64,000 nucleotides of DNA from Euglena gracilis (taxonomy: Eukaryota; Euglenida; Euglenophyceae; Euglenales), in assembly GCA_039621445.1 (NCBI GenBank), contig CP154956.1, forward strand, positions 47,473,291-47,537,290. Reading direction: 5' to 3'. A model generated the notes under the pieces. The model was given only the letters and a program-made list of their open reading frames with translations, had not been told where the DNA came from and did no database searches. Below, in pieces: positions 42,330 to 54,900 of the stretch. The number at the start of each line of letters is the position of its first letter. The stretch's first letter is position 1. Both the position numbers and the translations under genes were made by a program.

Positions 42330-45300
42330 CAAGGCGCCGTGTGACGCCCCCGCCGGCCCGTTCTGCTTGTACATGCCCCTCGGCAGCCACCCCGCCGCGG
42401 TGTACACAGCCCGCTTCAGCCCCTCCGGGTGTGCCTGGGGGGTGGGGGTGGGGCACGCGTGTTTCAGGTTCCCCACCAGGAGTTTTCTTAAGCCGGAAGG
42501 GACTCCTCCCCGGGGGGGGGGTCCAGCCAGCCAGCAGCTCAAATCCAGCCAGCAGCCCAAATTCGGGCTGGGAGCCCCCCCCCCCCTGGGGGGTTGAGTG
42601 AAATAAAGTTGGGTCCAGCCCGGCCGGAGGCCGGGCCAGCCGGCCGAAGATCGGGCCATTCGGCCGCAGGCTGGCTAGCCAACTGGGCCGCCCAGCTCAC
42701 CTATCCCTGTATTTTTCCCCCTCATCACAACTTCCTCCATCACAGCCCCCCAGCCTTGATCTAGCTCCATCCATCAAAATGTCGAGAAAGCAAAAATGTG
42801 TTAGAAAGTTATGTTTTTCATTGACCCAGCCCAGCCCAGCCCCCTCCAGCCCCGGACCCCCCCTCCCCCCTATCCCCCCCGGGGGGGGGGTCCAGCCAGC
42901 AGCTCATTTCCAGCCAGCAGCCTTTTTGCCAGCTGGAGGCTGGACCCCCCGGGGGGTCCTTAAGAAAACCCCTGTTCCCTACCTTGGGCAAAATTACCTC
43001 AGCATTCACCTCACTCACTGCGCAGCTCCAGCCGGTACAACACATTCCTGCACCAATCTGATGCATGGTCCTGTCCCCTCGCAGGTCCATCCTGGCCTCC
43101 GCATCTTTTGACGGGTCGGTGTATGTGTGGGACATGAACGAGTTCGACCGCCAGGAGCTGCTGCCAGCACACACCTCCAGGCGTGGCATGGCTCTCTTTG
43201 ACACCCCTCTGTCTCCCTTCTCACCATATATATTGTTCAACAGGATTTGAGGTTCTCTTCTTGCACAACTAGTTATTTTGCAATTTTAAAAATTGTAGTT
43301 ATGATTGTGATTATTGACATTCATATTATTCGCACAGTTGGCTTTTGCTACGGTATTTTTGGAATGAAGATGGAAAAGTTGTCCCAGAAAGAGAATATTT
43401 GGCCTTGTCATTGCAGGCCACAGAGTGGGGACTGCTTTGAGTTTAGAAATGGCCCACCAAACACCATTCATTCCTTTTTTGGTCACGCCCCATGACTCCC
43501 ATTCTCCAGAGCCACACACTAATTGAGGTATGTTTTTTTTTGCGTTGCCAAATCCCCCGCCCAGGGCTTTTACAACCAACGACCAACCACCACCTACAGA
43601 ACTAGTGAATGGAAACCTGTCATCCTCTTCCAGATCCCAACTCAACAGTTTGAATATGACCAGGTTACTTCTCAAGCCACAGGAAAAAAATGTCCACCCC
43701 ACATTTAGACCTTTTTAATTTTTACCAGGGTTCGACATAAGGAGGGTTTCACGGCTTTACAGGGTTTGCGAGGCTTTCCACAGGTGGGGGTGAACCCCCC
43801 CCCTTGACTGTCCAAATCCCCACTTTCCGGACTGACCCGGGAGGGGGGGTTACCAAGGACCCCAAAGGTCAAGTTTTTTCGGCATTTTGAGCTGAGAATT
43901 TTTGGCGATTTTGACAAATTTTTGCACCCAAGCGTGCCCATCGACCAAAAAAATGGGATTTTTGGTCAATTTGGACGGTGAATTTGGTTATTTTGGACGC
44001 GACACTGTTTAGGTGGGGGGTTTTCTTCCCCCTTTGACTATGGGGGGGGGGGCGACCAACCCCACCTGCCTTTAAATCAAACCTCTTCTGAATCCCAAAC
44101 CTTGACCTAACCACCGATTTAGGCAGCCGATCTCGCACTGAAACGTTTTTGTGTTCCTTTGCACATCTGCGCAAAGGAATACGAGTTTTTTCGGAGGGTC
44201 CAGTTTTTTTTTTGAACTGCTGGTTGCACACGGCTTTTGTGGGCGGATCTTCACTGTTTCAAAATGAGAAAGGCCAAAATTTGGTCCTCTGAAACATTCC
44301 ATAGAGTTTTAATTCCCCCTGATTCGATCCCGGGAAACAAAGAAAGCACCTAAACCCTCCGGTCCTGTTTGCTGCATTTCCTGGATTAGCAACTGTCAGC
44401 ACCAGCTGGTGTTCTGGAGGCCGAGTGGCAGTCCCACCCTTTGCTTGCTTTTTTGATGTTCTGCAGAGGTTTTGAAGTCAGTTACGAAAGGAGTGGGTTT
44501 TCACAAGCAAAGAATCATGGGTAGAAACGGATTGTTCTGAAATTGTTGTAGATGAAGGAGAAAGAAGAGGATTTCAACCAGTTGCCAATTGAGGGCTCAT
44601 GTTGAGACTCCGTGACACATTGCAGCAGAACAATGTCCCTGTGCGCAATTGTGCAAAGGAACATTGCAAAATTGCGTAACGGAACCACTTCAAAGCCAAA
44701 CAAGAGCCCTCTGTACCTGTTTCATGAAAATGTGGTGTCATCTCTCCGTAATCCTACATTCCAGCACCTCAACTTCGTGGACGCCGAGTTTCCACTCTCC
44801 TCTTGTCTCAGACGTTCCCAGTGTCAAGGCTTGAAAATAACAAATCAATTTTTGGAACACTTGCAATTGCCCAAATGAAACAATTGGCTTGTTTCTTTGC
44901 GCAATTGTGCAAAAGGACCACTCAAAATAACCAACAATGCTCATGGTTAGGGGGGTCCACAGCATATCTGAGAGGGTCAAGAAAGCGTGTCAGGGGAGTG
45001 TCCCAAATGCCACCGGGAACACAGAGATTTTAAGTCAGCAAACACATCCATTCACAGGCAATGCACTGTGCCTCGTTTTTTTGAAGTTGCACTTTCAACT
45101 CATCTTTCAAGGATAAAACCTTGAATTACCGTTTAGTTTGGTATGTCAAGGGTAATTAAATGGTTTCACAGGTTCAATTGCTGATGCCCAAAATTTGGAC
45201 CCAGGCTGGTCTTTTGCCGTATTTAAATTTAAACAATTTGACGTGTATCCGCATTCAAACAATTGTGCAAATCCGTCATCGAATGGACCATCTTCGCAAT

Positions 45301-48300
45301 TGCACAAGTGTTCTTGTGTGCAGTAGCGCAAAGGAACCACTTGCACAATCGTGGGAACCTTTCGTTTGAGCAGTTGCATAGCCCATTGTTGGGCTCATTT
45401 GCACAAAGGAACCATTTGCAGGGAATTGCTCAAAGGGGCCACTAATTTTATTTGAAGTCAAAGTGTATGGTGTGGTGTGAGGCTCGGTCTCACCTGCCCC
45501 AAATCGTTCCAGCAACATCCCAAAGCTGATGAAGCAGCCGTTGGTAAGTCCCCGAACACATATGTGTGTTCGGGTGTGTGCGCACCTTATGCTGTCACAT
45601 GCTCCAGGGCACCCTGACGGAACCTTTGAACTTCACCTTGCGGTCCTGGGGCACCAACCCCCATCTTGAATACATTTTATGGGTCTGTGTGCCACTGATT
45701 GGGATTTTTAACAAGCGTTATTTTACAGTTGCAAACGAACAAGCCAATTTTGTGTAAAGTGCTCAGTGGGAGATCGGTCATCAAAGACCAAACCAAACTC
45801 GCTCATGTAAGTCAGACCCCAGGACCCCAGGGCCCCAGGATTCTGCTGAACTGCCGGTGGGCCCTGCTGGGGAAATTTCAGAAAGTCCCAGAAAATGGGT
45901 AAAATTAACTCATTTCAAATTGGCATTTGGATTTTGTATTTTCCTCAGTGCCCAAAATAATTTTGGGAAGCTTTTGTCCTGCGGTGAAAAGGTGCAGACT
46001 GCACAACCTCTCCTGGCTGCAGCGTTCTGGACGTGGCGTGGTTCAGCGACAGCTGCACGCTGGTGACTGCCTCGCTGGACACATGTGCCACCCAGTGGGA
46101 CGTCGTGCAGGGGGTGGCAATCTCCACGTATTATGGCAAGGTGTTGGGCTGCAGCCTGGGTTGCTGGGCCCAATGATTGTGTTTGTAGCTGGGGCTACAA
46201 AGAAATCAGTGCCAACGCTGTCAATCCTGCAACGTGCATTCCATATTTTCCCCAGTTTTCAAGTTATGTCTTCAGGATTGTTCTTTAAATCCCCAATTTT
46301 AGAAACCCCCCGGGGTTTATAGGATCTGGTTTTGTTGGTCAGCCGAAGGGGGCGTTATAAGTGGGGGGTGTTATAAGTCAAGGAATTGTTGGTGAAAATC
46401 CGACCCCCCAAAATGACTCCAAAACACCCCAAATTGGCAATTTTTGGCAAATTTGGTGAAAATTTTAATTTTTAATGATGGTCTCAAAAAGTTGCCAAAA
46501 TCAGTTTTTTGGGTCGTTTTGTGACCGAAAACATCGTCCCCGGCGGCTTTCATTCACCCCGGAGGTTATAAGTCAAGGTTTGGTCGGTCGGCCCGAGGGG
46601 GGGATTATAAGGGGGGGTATCAATTTGATCATCCATGAGGAAGGCCTGCACATATCCATGCCCACACGTCTTCAATCACATAAGCATCAGTGTGCATATG
46701 TGTATGACGTCACGCTCACAGGCTGCGTATGGACACACATGCGCACCCCAGGGCATGTTGCTGCAAGTAAAGGCCAGCCGCCACGACCGCAGCTGCTTCT
46801 TCGTCTCCGACTCGCGAGGCAACATTTCGGTGTTCGACCGGCGGATGCCGAAGCACTCCGCCCTGGGCGTGCAGAATGACAGCCCGGTCTATGCCCTCTC
46901 ACTGAGCCAGACTGGTGTGCAAGCTCCGCCATCCTTCTCATGTGGCACATGCGGAGTCACACATACGCGCATGCAAGCAAAGATTTCTTTTTAAATTTGG
47001 TGACCAGGGGGGAGGAGGGTTGTGGGTGGGTGGGGCCACACCCGGCTGAGTGGGTATCCCTGGAAGTGGCTTTCCTCTATTCGGCGCTCAGTGCCCCAGA
47101 GCCCCCCCCCCCCCCCCAGGAGGGACCCTGGGTGGGTGGGTGGGTGGGTGGTGTCTGTCTGCGAACAAGCAGACAAACAGAATGCATGCATTAATAAGTG
47201 CACACTCGCACGTACACACACATTGCTCAACGCCTGTACATCCTTTGATGGAACGTTGCGTCGGTCCCAATTTAAGCAATGCACCGACACTCCTCCCTGG
47301 TCAGGCGTCCACATCACCTCTGGGGACCGGAATGGCCTGCTGAAGGTTTGGGACGCCCGCTGCCTCCGCCAGTCCCCCCTCGTGGTCAACACTTCCATGA
47401 ACGACGCTGTGCTGAGCGGCTCGATGCTTGCCTCCCCACAAGGTGTGGGTTGGGAAGAGGGGTGAGCCTTCAGCCAGCACTGCCGGCATATTACTCGAAT
47501 GCATGGCTGAGAGGAAATACATTTTCTTATCCCGACCCACGAACCCATGAATCTGAATTTGAAGGAAAGGCCACGTAAAAAACAGTTGCAATGGTTCCGC
47601 CTCTGGTGAACGATGAAAGCACGACGAGAAATCCATTTTCTAACGTCTCCATTCCCCTTCCTCATCCCCACAGAGTCCTCCAGCCCTTATCCCACAGATC
47701 CACCCTCAGGGCAGGTGTGCCTCCACACATATCTGTGCTGCAGGATCTTCAAAATGGGATAAGGCTCAAGGGTTTACAGTGGGGGCATTAAATAGTGGGA
47801 CACTTGAGGAATTTGTGGGTCTGATGGTGTGCGTGCACTATCATGGCCCTGCCCCACACAGCAGTGCCCTATGAGAGCAGATAAAGCAAACCAAGACCAG
47901 GCAAGGGGCCGAGGCGGCCCATGCTGTGGTGAGTAGCATTGGACCCCATCTTTGAATAATGCAAGATAGCAACCCCTGTCAGCGTACACTGAGGGGGCGG
48001 TGACTTCGACAAGGTGACCATTTTGGTTGAAAAGCGGTATTTTTGGCCATTTTTCGCCCAACCCACTCAGCATACGCTGACAGGGGTTGCTATCTTGCAT
48101 CATTCAAAGATGGGGTCCAGTACTACTCACCACAGCATGGGTCACCTCGGCCCTTTTCCTGACTCTGGGTTGTTTTTTTGAAATATGGAATGGTTCAGAG
48201 AAGGGAAAAACTTGCTCTCACAGGACTGGCTTGAATTTTTGCACAGCGTGCCGCAGCAGTGCTGGCTGGGGCACTGCTACATGGGGCAGGGCCATGCTTG

Positions 48301-50979
48301 TGTGTGCACACCATCACCACTACCCATGGGCTGGGAGAGGTCTTTAGTGAATTTTTTCCAGTCCTTTCCTCAGAAATTTTTTCCAGTCTGGTGGACCGGG
48401 GGAGGGGGTCTTGATAATGGCTTTTCCCCGCAAAAGCGTTGAAAAAGCCAGCCTACTGGACGCCCCCAGGGTCCTTGAGCGAAAGCAAGCGAATGACTTG
48501 GTGCCCGAGACACATTTCCCCCAACGCCTCCCCCAACCCCTGTGGCCCGCCGCCTCCCCCTGCAGCCCCTCCTGCACACCACCTGCCCTGGCGCCGGGGC
48601 GGAGCGCAGTCCGGTGGCGTGCGTGTCCGAGATCGCGCTGCAGTCGGGGCAGACGCTGCTGGCCGCCACGAAGGGCGACACGCTGCACGTGCACTCGTTC
48701 GACTCCACCGGCCCCCCGCCGCCCGACATGGCCCCCTTCTGCCAACTGCAGGGCTTCACGGACAACAGCTTCTTGGTGTGCCGTCCGCAGGCTGTGCGTA
48801 TGTGCCGTGTGAAATGTTTTTCGGGTTCGTGCTTTTTGTGTGAGTTTTTTGTTTAACATGATCTCCTCGGGGACGGGAGCTGATTGCATAGGATTGTGAC
48901 CTGGACGGCGGCTGCGGTGGAACTGATTCCGGACCCCCCCCTTTTTGGTGTCCAATACACGGCGGCCGGCTGCCTCAGGTGCGGTCTGCCTTCTACGCCC
49001 GGCGGGCCCCCGCCCCGGCAGCGGGCAAGGCGGGGGCCGGGGTGGGCCTGGAGGAGGCGGTGCTGCTCGCCACTGGCAGCGCCGATGGGGCGGTGTACGT
49101 GTACGACCTGACCGACGGCCAGCCCTCGGACCAGCCGCTGCTGCAGAGGCTGGCGGGGCACCAGGCGTGCCCCTCTCCCACCACTGTTGGCACCGTGGTA
49201 GTCTTTTTTGTTGGTCTTGAGACCGAAGGTCAAGGTCAACAAACTCGAAAAAAGTGTAATAACCCCCATATATATAAGAGCTATACAGATAAGAGTATAA
49301 TATATAATACACAATGTATAATATTATACATAATCTAATTTCCATAATATATTATATTCATATTATATAAGAATATAGAAGAATGCATATAAGAATAACA
49401 ACCCCCAAATAATAGCCCGCCTGGGATTTTAGCCAAGATAGTGTCTATAATAGGCGCCTCCCCAGGTTCTCTGAGCTAGAAGCTTTGCCATTTTTGTCAT
49501 TTTCACTTTGTCATTTTCAAATTTTGTCACCTTTTTTTGCCTGCAGGACTCAAAAACGATCAAGAAATTTGGCAAACTTTTTAATTTTGCTGATGAAGAA
49601 CAGGTCATCAGTCACAGCACACCAAAGCACAAAAGCACATTGTGGGCATGGTGTGGCTTGATCATTTCGCCTCCCATCGTTTCTATTTTGCTACTCACCT
49701 CTTCATTTTGGAAAATCCTCAGGTCTGTTGCCTGCCTGATGGGTTTTTTTTAGACTTGGACCCCCTCCCCCAGGGGGGGAGGGGGGTAGGGTGGGTGGGT
49801 CCTTTGGACCCCCCAGGGGGGGGGTAGGGGATGGTGGGTATATTTTTTTCGACGCCAAAGGCGCCGAAAATTTGAAAAAGGTGCTATTTTTTGCATTTTT
49901 GGCCATTTTCGGGCAAAAGTGGGTGGGTCCCTCGGGACCCCCCCCCCCAGGGGGCCCCACCCCCCGGGGTGGGTGGGTGGATGCCGACCCCCTCCCCCCT
50001 CCCCCCTCCCCCCTGGTCTTAAAAAAACCCCTGATGAGATGTGTTTGGCATTGATTTGGTGAAGTCAGGCTGGGAATTCCCTCCCCAGATAGAAACCCCC
50101 GGGCTTGTCTGCACCGTTCGTTGAAGACAGAGGGGAGGCTTCTATTTAGAGTGAACCCCCACGAATATAAAGTCCCCGCCGCTTGATATTTTGGTTGGAT
50201 CTCAAGACCCTCGGGGGGGGCCGGGGGATTTATATGAGGGCGGGGCGATTAAATATAAGTGGGAAAATGAATTTTTGCTGGATGGCGCATACAAACTTTG
50301 GGGCATTCAAATGCAGTCAAATACCAATTTTTCACCAATTTTTTCGGGGCACTTCCTATTTTCCCCCACAGTGTGCAATTTTTGTCCAAAATGGAGGATT
50401 TCTGGTGAAATTTGTAAATTCCACCCAAAATTTTCTGCTTTTTCCCAAATGGAACCATCGGCCGGCTTAAAGAGGGTTTTATTTGGCTGTATTTGGGGGA
50501 TTTTTTTCTTTCATTGTACGCTGTCTGTAAGAGGGGGGGCTTATATTCAGAGCAATCGAATCAGATTTGGACCAATCGGACCAGTTCAGACCTAACAAAA
50601 ACCGAGAGGGGCTTTTATTGGGTGATTATGGGCCAGACACACACACACACACACACGCGCGCGCGCACGCACGCACAGGGCGGTCCATAAGGGACGGGAA
50701 GTTTTTTTTTTTCGTTAAGGACCGCCCCTTAAGGACCGCCCCCCCGACCAAGGATCGACCGGGACTTGAACGGGGGTCGAAAACCAAAAAGTCGAAAAAC
50801 GCATTTTTTGACGCTATGGGCGGATGGGCGATGTTCCAAAAGTGCCAGGAATCACTTTTTTTCCCGAAGTCGACCCGTTTCGGGCAAAATACGGCCACTT
50901 TTCGGTCATGGATTTTCAAAAAAATTTCTCAACTGTGCCGGGACGGGATTTTTTTTTTTTGCTTAAGGACCGCCCTGCG

Positions 50980-51076
<97 letters not shown>

Positions 51077-51377
51077 GCACGCACGCACGCATGCATGCAC
51101 GCACACACACACACGCGCGCGCGCACACATTCACGCCCACGCTCATTCGCTCCCTCGTTTGTTTGCTCTCACTCACTGCACTCCCATTCACTTGCTCACC
51201 GTGCACGTGCATGCACATTACAGCCTTTTCATCTTGCAGGATGTGGTGTACGGTGTGACGTTTCATCCAACCGAGCCAATCATGGTCTCATTCTCTGCGG
51301 ATTGCACTTTGAACGTCTGGGCGTCCACCAAAAAGGCGGAACGGGACCCACCCCGGGACCACAGCAGCTCGTCCTGA
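42330..51377 (+). CDS. WD40-repeat protein
   Basis: Eight plus-strand exons: 42330-42428, 43085-43180, 46023-46140, 46752-46914, 47305-47442, 48566-48793, 48979-49164 and 51240-51377 (TGA). They encode at least six WD repeats, for example [12 protein letters not shown] joined to [35 protein letters not shown] with [37 protein letters not shown] and [15 protein letters not shown] with LNVW. A seven-bladed propeller used as an interaction platform is the usual outcome; partners are unknown. Introns after 43180 and 49164 begin with GC, not GT, yet phases agree. The join between 47442 (phase 1) and 48566 (phase 0) does not fit, so a small exon is missing. The 5' end may include the exons at 41.3-41.6 kb. 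Introns carry MITEs, repeat R and a foldback. Confidence 0.88.
42477..42974. mobile_element. hAT-like MITE in WD40 intron
   Basis: CAGGAGTTTTCTTAAG (42477-42492) pairs with CTTAAGAAAACCCCTG (42959-42974), 14 of 16 positions. Flanks TTCCCCAC and TTCCCTAC are a probable 8-bp target duplication with one change. Poly-G/C blocks and CCAGCCAGCAGC repeats fill the inside. Same family as 41653-41925. Confidence 0.8.
44121..45790. repeat. dispersed repeat family R, copy 2 (WD40 intron)
   Basis: It parallels 36447-36830 plus 38200-39450 in the PUS10 intron without the inverted-repeat insertion. GCGCAATTGTGCAAAGGAAC-type motifs recur at 44145, 44642, 44897, 45295, 45330 and 45405. No ORF. Confidence 0.7.
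47830..48330. repeat. foldback (long inverted repeat) in WD40 intron
   Basis: CATGCTGTGGTGAGTAG with GGACCCCATCTTTGAATAAT and CAACCCCTGTCAGCG (47925-47995) returns in reverse complement at 48068-48146. Outer parts also pair (CATGGCCCTGCCCCA at 47841 and TGGGGCAGGGCCATG near 48281). The arms of about 80 bp are near-identical around a short loop. Confidence 0.85.
49741..50033. mobile_element. degraded hAT-like MITE in WD40 intron
   Basis: The right end CTTAAAAAAACCCCTG (50018-50033) matches the ends of the MITEs at 41.7 and 42.5 kb, and the interior has the same poly-G/C blocks around a GGCGCCGAAAATTT core. The left end (GGGTTTTTTTTAGAC at 49741) is recognisable but altered, and no target duplication is clear. 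Confidence 0.6.
50677..50976. mobile_element. 300-bp MITE inserted in a CA microsatellite
   Basis: AGGGCGGTCC (50677-50686) and GGACCGCCCT (50967-50976) are exact inverted ends. CGCACGCAC borders both sides inside the (CA)/(CG) repeat, a plausible 9-bp duplication though ambiguous in repeat sequence. A second CTTAAGGACCGCCC lies internally at about 50728. Confidence 0.7.
50977..51130. repeat. (CA)n microsatellite
   Basis: About 150 bases of CA with CG interruptions, ending about 110 bases before the last WD40 exon. Confidence 0.97.
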
Positions 51378-51911
51378 CCTCAAGACACGCATCGATCTCA
51401 CCTGTTGGTGTTGGGCAAATGTGGTGTTTCAGCTCGCGGCCAGAAGCACAATGGTGAGGCAGGGGAAATGTGCAAATTGCACGGGAATCCAAGAGTTTTG
51501 TGAAACTCAGATTTTTGATTTGTGGAAGGACAATCCACTTTCCTCATGGCATTTTCATTTTCCCCTGGCATTTTTTTAATGCCGCACACCACATGGCCGG
51601 GGCTCTGTCTCGGATATATATCGGAGGGATCGGGGGCCATGTGGTGTGCGGTGGTTTATTCCCTTTTTTTAGGACAGAATTCTTTTTTTATTTTTATTTA
51701 TTTTATAGTTTCGAGCCATCTCGTCATTCCAGAAGGACAACAGGTTCTTACTTCTTATTTTTGTGTTGAAGAAATGCTGATTGATAAGTTCAGGAGGAAT
51801 CCCCAAGAAAGCGGCATTTTTTTTGGATGGCTGAATATGAAGGTGGCTCGTATTCATCTCTGCCCACCAAATCTCTTGCATGTGCCTGGGTCTTGACACG
51901 GTCGTTTCTCA

Positions 51912-54900
51912 TTGCCTCATTCATTTTCATCCCGAGTGGCAGATTTTTGGAGCCCATTTCGACCTCCCCCCCTTTCCCACTCTGCAGTCCATGTGCCTCC
52001 CATTGATGCTTTCCCTCCCTCCCCTCGTTTCATGAACCCGCTGAATGTCCAGCCGCCTGCCAAGTTCCCTCGTTCTCCCATCGCCCCTACACCGGGCCTA
52101 TGCCCCGCCCAACCACCCCCCTCACCTTCTTGTCTTTCTAGACAAATGCCATTTTCACAATATACGGCGTGTGCCGTATGTATCAGGTGTGACCCACGTG
52201 ACTGGTGTGGTTGACATCGACCAGCCTTCCTGTTGCGTCGCACGTGTCACCGCCGGCCTTCGGGGTGCCGACCAGGCACCTATAGCTAAAATGGCCTAAA
52301 ATGGCCTAAAATGGCCTAAAATGGCCTAAAATGGCCTAAAATGACTTTTTGACCCCCTATAGGTGGGGTCCCTAAAATGGCCAAAAATGGCCTTAAATGG
52401 CCTAAAATGGCCTAAAATGGCCTAAAATGGGAAAATTTCTGTTGCACAACAATTTTTTTTGTGAACAACTGACGCCATTCAGGTAATCACTTTCGGTGTC
52501 TTTTGTTACAGCTGGTTGCGGAATATGTATCGAAATCAAAATAACTGCCAATTTTCTCAATTGTAATTGGTCAATTATCTCTAAATAATTGCCAATTTTC
52601 TCCAAACAATTGTCAGTTTTCTCAAAACAATTGCCAATTTGCTGAAAGCAATTGCCGTTTTTCTCAAGAATGAACGCCCTCATGACAGTTGTGTTGCATC
52701 CATGTCTGATCTGAATAATGCTCGTCATGGGTACAATGTGTTGGCCAGGGGTTTGCCTAAAATGTGGGCCCTCCTGAATGGGCTGTCGGATGACTTAACT
52801 GTCCACCCCAATGGACACTTCTTTTTTCTGATTATGAGACAAGTGGAAAATGCTTTTGAGAAGATTGCAGTCATACTTTGAGACAGTGGCAAAATTTTTG
52901 AGGTGGCAATTCATTGTGAGTATCAGTATCAGTCCCCATGGTCCCCAACCTTCTTTTGGTATTTGAATTTTGAAGGTTTGGACAGCTGGATTTTTTTATT
53001 ACTCCCATCTTTTTTTGGTGTGCAACGATGTCTGTTTTGCAAATAATGAAACAGTGCAAATTTGGAAGCATGGGGAAAAAGACAGGGAAAGAAAGACGAA
53101 AGATGTTGGAAAAATATCAATTGAAAGATGTGCATGCTCATTTGTTTTGTTACGTACCAGGGATTCCTTCAAATCACGAACCAGCACAATTTTGGGGATT
53201 TTCCAAAACCACAAATAATCACGCCGAGTGATCAAGTGACCCAAACAACCACAAACAATTATGAATGATATTCTCTCCTGTTTATGAACCTTTTTTAGTA
53301 TTAAGTTTCCCCAAAGGGGAAAACGAACACGGAGAAGAGGCTCTCAGCTTTGCTCGACTCTCAAATTGAATTTCACCATGCAACAGCATCATCTTTCAGA
53401 AAAATGGCTTCTTTTTGCGAAATCCTGCAAAATGGCGTAGATTTCACAAAATACAAAAAACTGGACGCCTTTTTGGTTGTGCAAATAAAAACTTTTAATA
53501 TTTGTCAAACGTTTTTTTTTTTGAAAAATTTTCATTGCCATAATTTCTTACTGTTCAGAATTCCTCGAAGGGTATGAATTAAGACTTGTTGATCATGGTT
53601 TTGATACATTGTTCATGAATTTTGCATGCTTTTTTGTATGTGCATTTCTTATTACTGAATAAGAGAAGGTTTGCATATGTTATGATACAGTTTTTGGGAC
53701 AAAAACGACGGAAAATTATGATTTTCAGAACCCCCACCTATATCTTAAAATGGCCTAAAATGGCCTAAAATGGCCTTAAATGGCCTGAAATGGCCTAAAA
53801 TGGCCTAAAATGGCCTAAAATGGGGAAAAATTTGGGCTTGACTATAGGTGCCTGGTGCCGACCTGTCCCAGCCTAGCAGCGAAGCGTATCCAGAAGGAAT
53901 GGGATGACCTCGTGGAGAAGGGCAGCATGACCCAAATCCCCTACTGCCTCCATGTCGCCCGCCAAGGGGAAACCCAGGGCCCTTCTTTTATCGTCGTGGT
54001 CAGGGGAGGGCCGACTTAGGTGCGATGCTGATGATGACGACGCTGGGTATCACAGTGAGTTTTTTTCAATTTTTTTTCTTCAATTCATGCAACATTGCTG
54101 GTTTTTTTTGGTTCTCTTTCTGGACATTTGCTGCTGAAAGTGGATTTCAATCAATCAGCAGCTCCAGCAATTTTTTTATACAAAAATGTGTTTGTACACC
54201 TTTTTTTGATGATTCCCGGAATTCGACCAAAATTCTAATATTCCATTTTTAAGAGTTGCCGACTGAATCGTCATTGGATGCAAAAGGAGCCCCTGCCTGG
54301 ACCCCCCCCCCCGGGGATGTGATGGGCTTTAAAGCCCGGTTGGCCGGCCCTGCCTGCGACGTCTTCCGCTGGGTGGTCTCGTTCGGCAAGGGCAGCGGCA
54401 GGGCCGACGCCGCGGGGCAGCCCCTGACGCTGGAGGTGGAGTTCCCCCGCAACTACCCGTTCTCCGCCCCGCACGTCACGTGCCGGCAGTTCGCGCTCTT
54501 CGTCCCCCGCTTCGTGCCTGACTGGACGCCGCGGATGACGGTGCGGACACTGCTCACCGCCGTGATGGCCAAGCTGGAGAAGGTGCCATTCCCCGCCAAC
54601 CATGTCGACCTCGGCCGCAACAGCCCGGATGAGGTGTGTGCCCAGGCATCATGTAGGGGGGGGGGATAATGTGGAGCGCATTTTGTGCATTGTTAGTATT
54701 TAGCCAATATTTCATTTTTTTTGCCGAAAAAAAGACATATTTTATGTATGTCACGCATATTCGCCACGCCTTTCAAGGCTTTGCGGTTCTTCTGAGTTTG
54801 TTCCCATCCCTGCATATTTTGACCGCATATTTTCTGCGGTCAATTTGGCCGTTTTATATTATTTTGGGGTTTTGCATTCTTTTTGGGGCCATTTTATGCC

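Noticed and set aside
50916-51266. Cys/Val-rich ORFs across CA and GT repeats, also at 56566-56913
   Set aside because: Products of dinucleotide repeats, no start context or domain.
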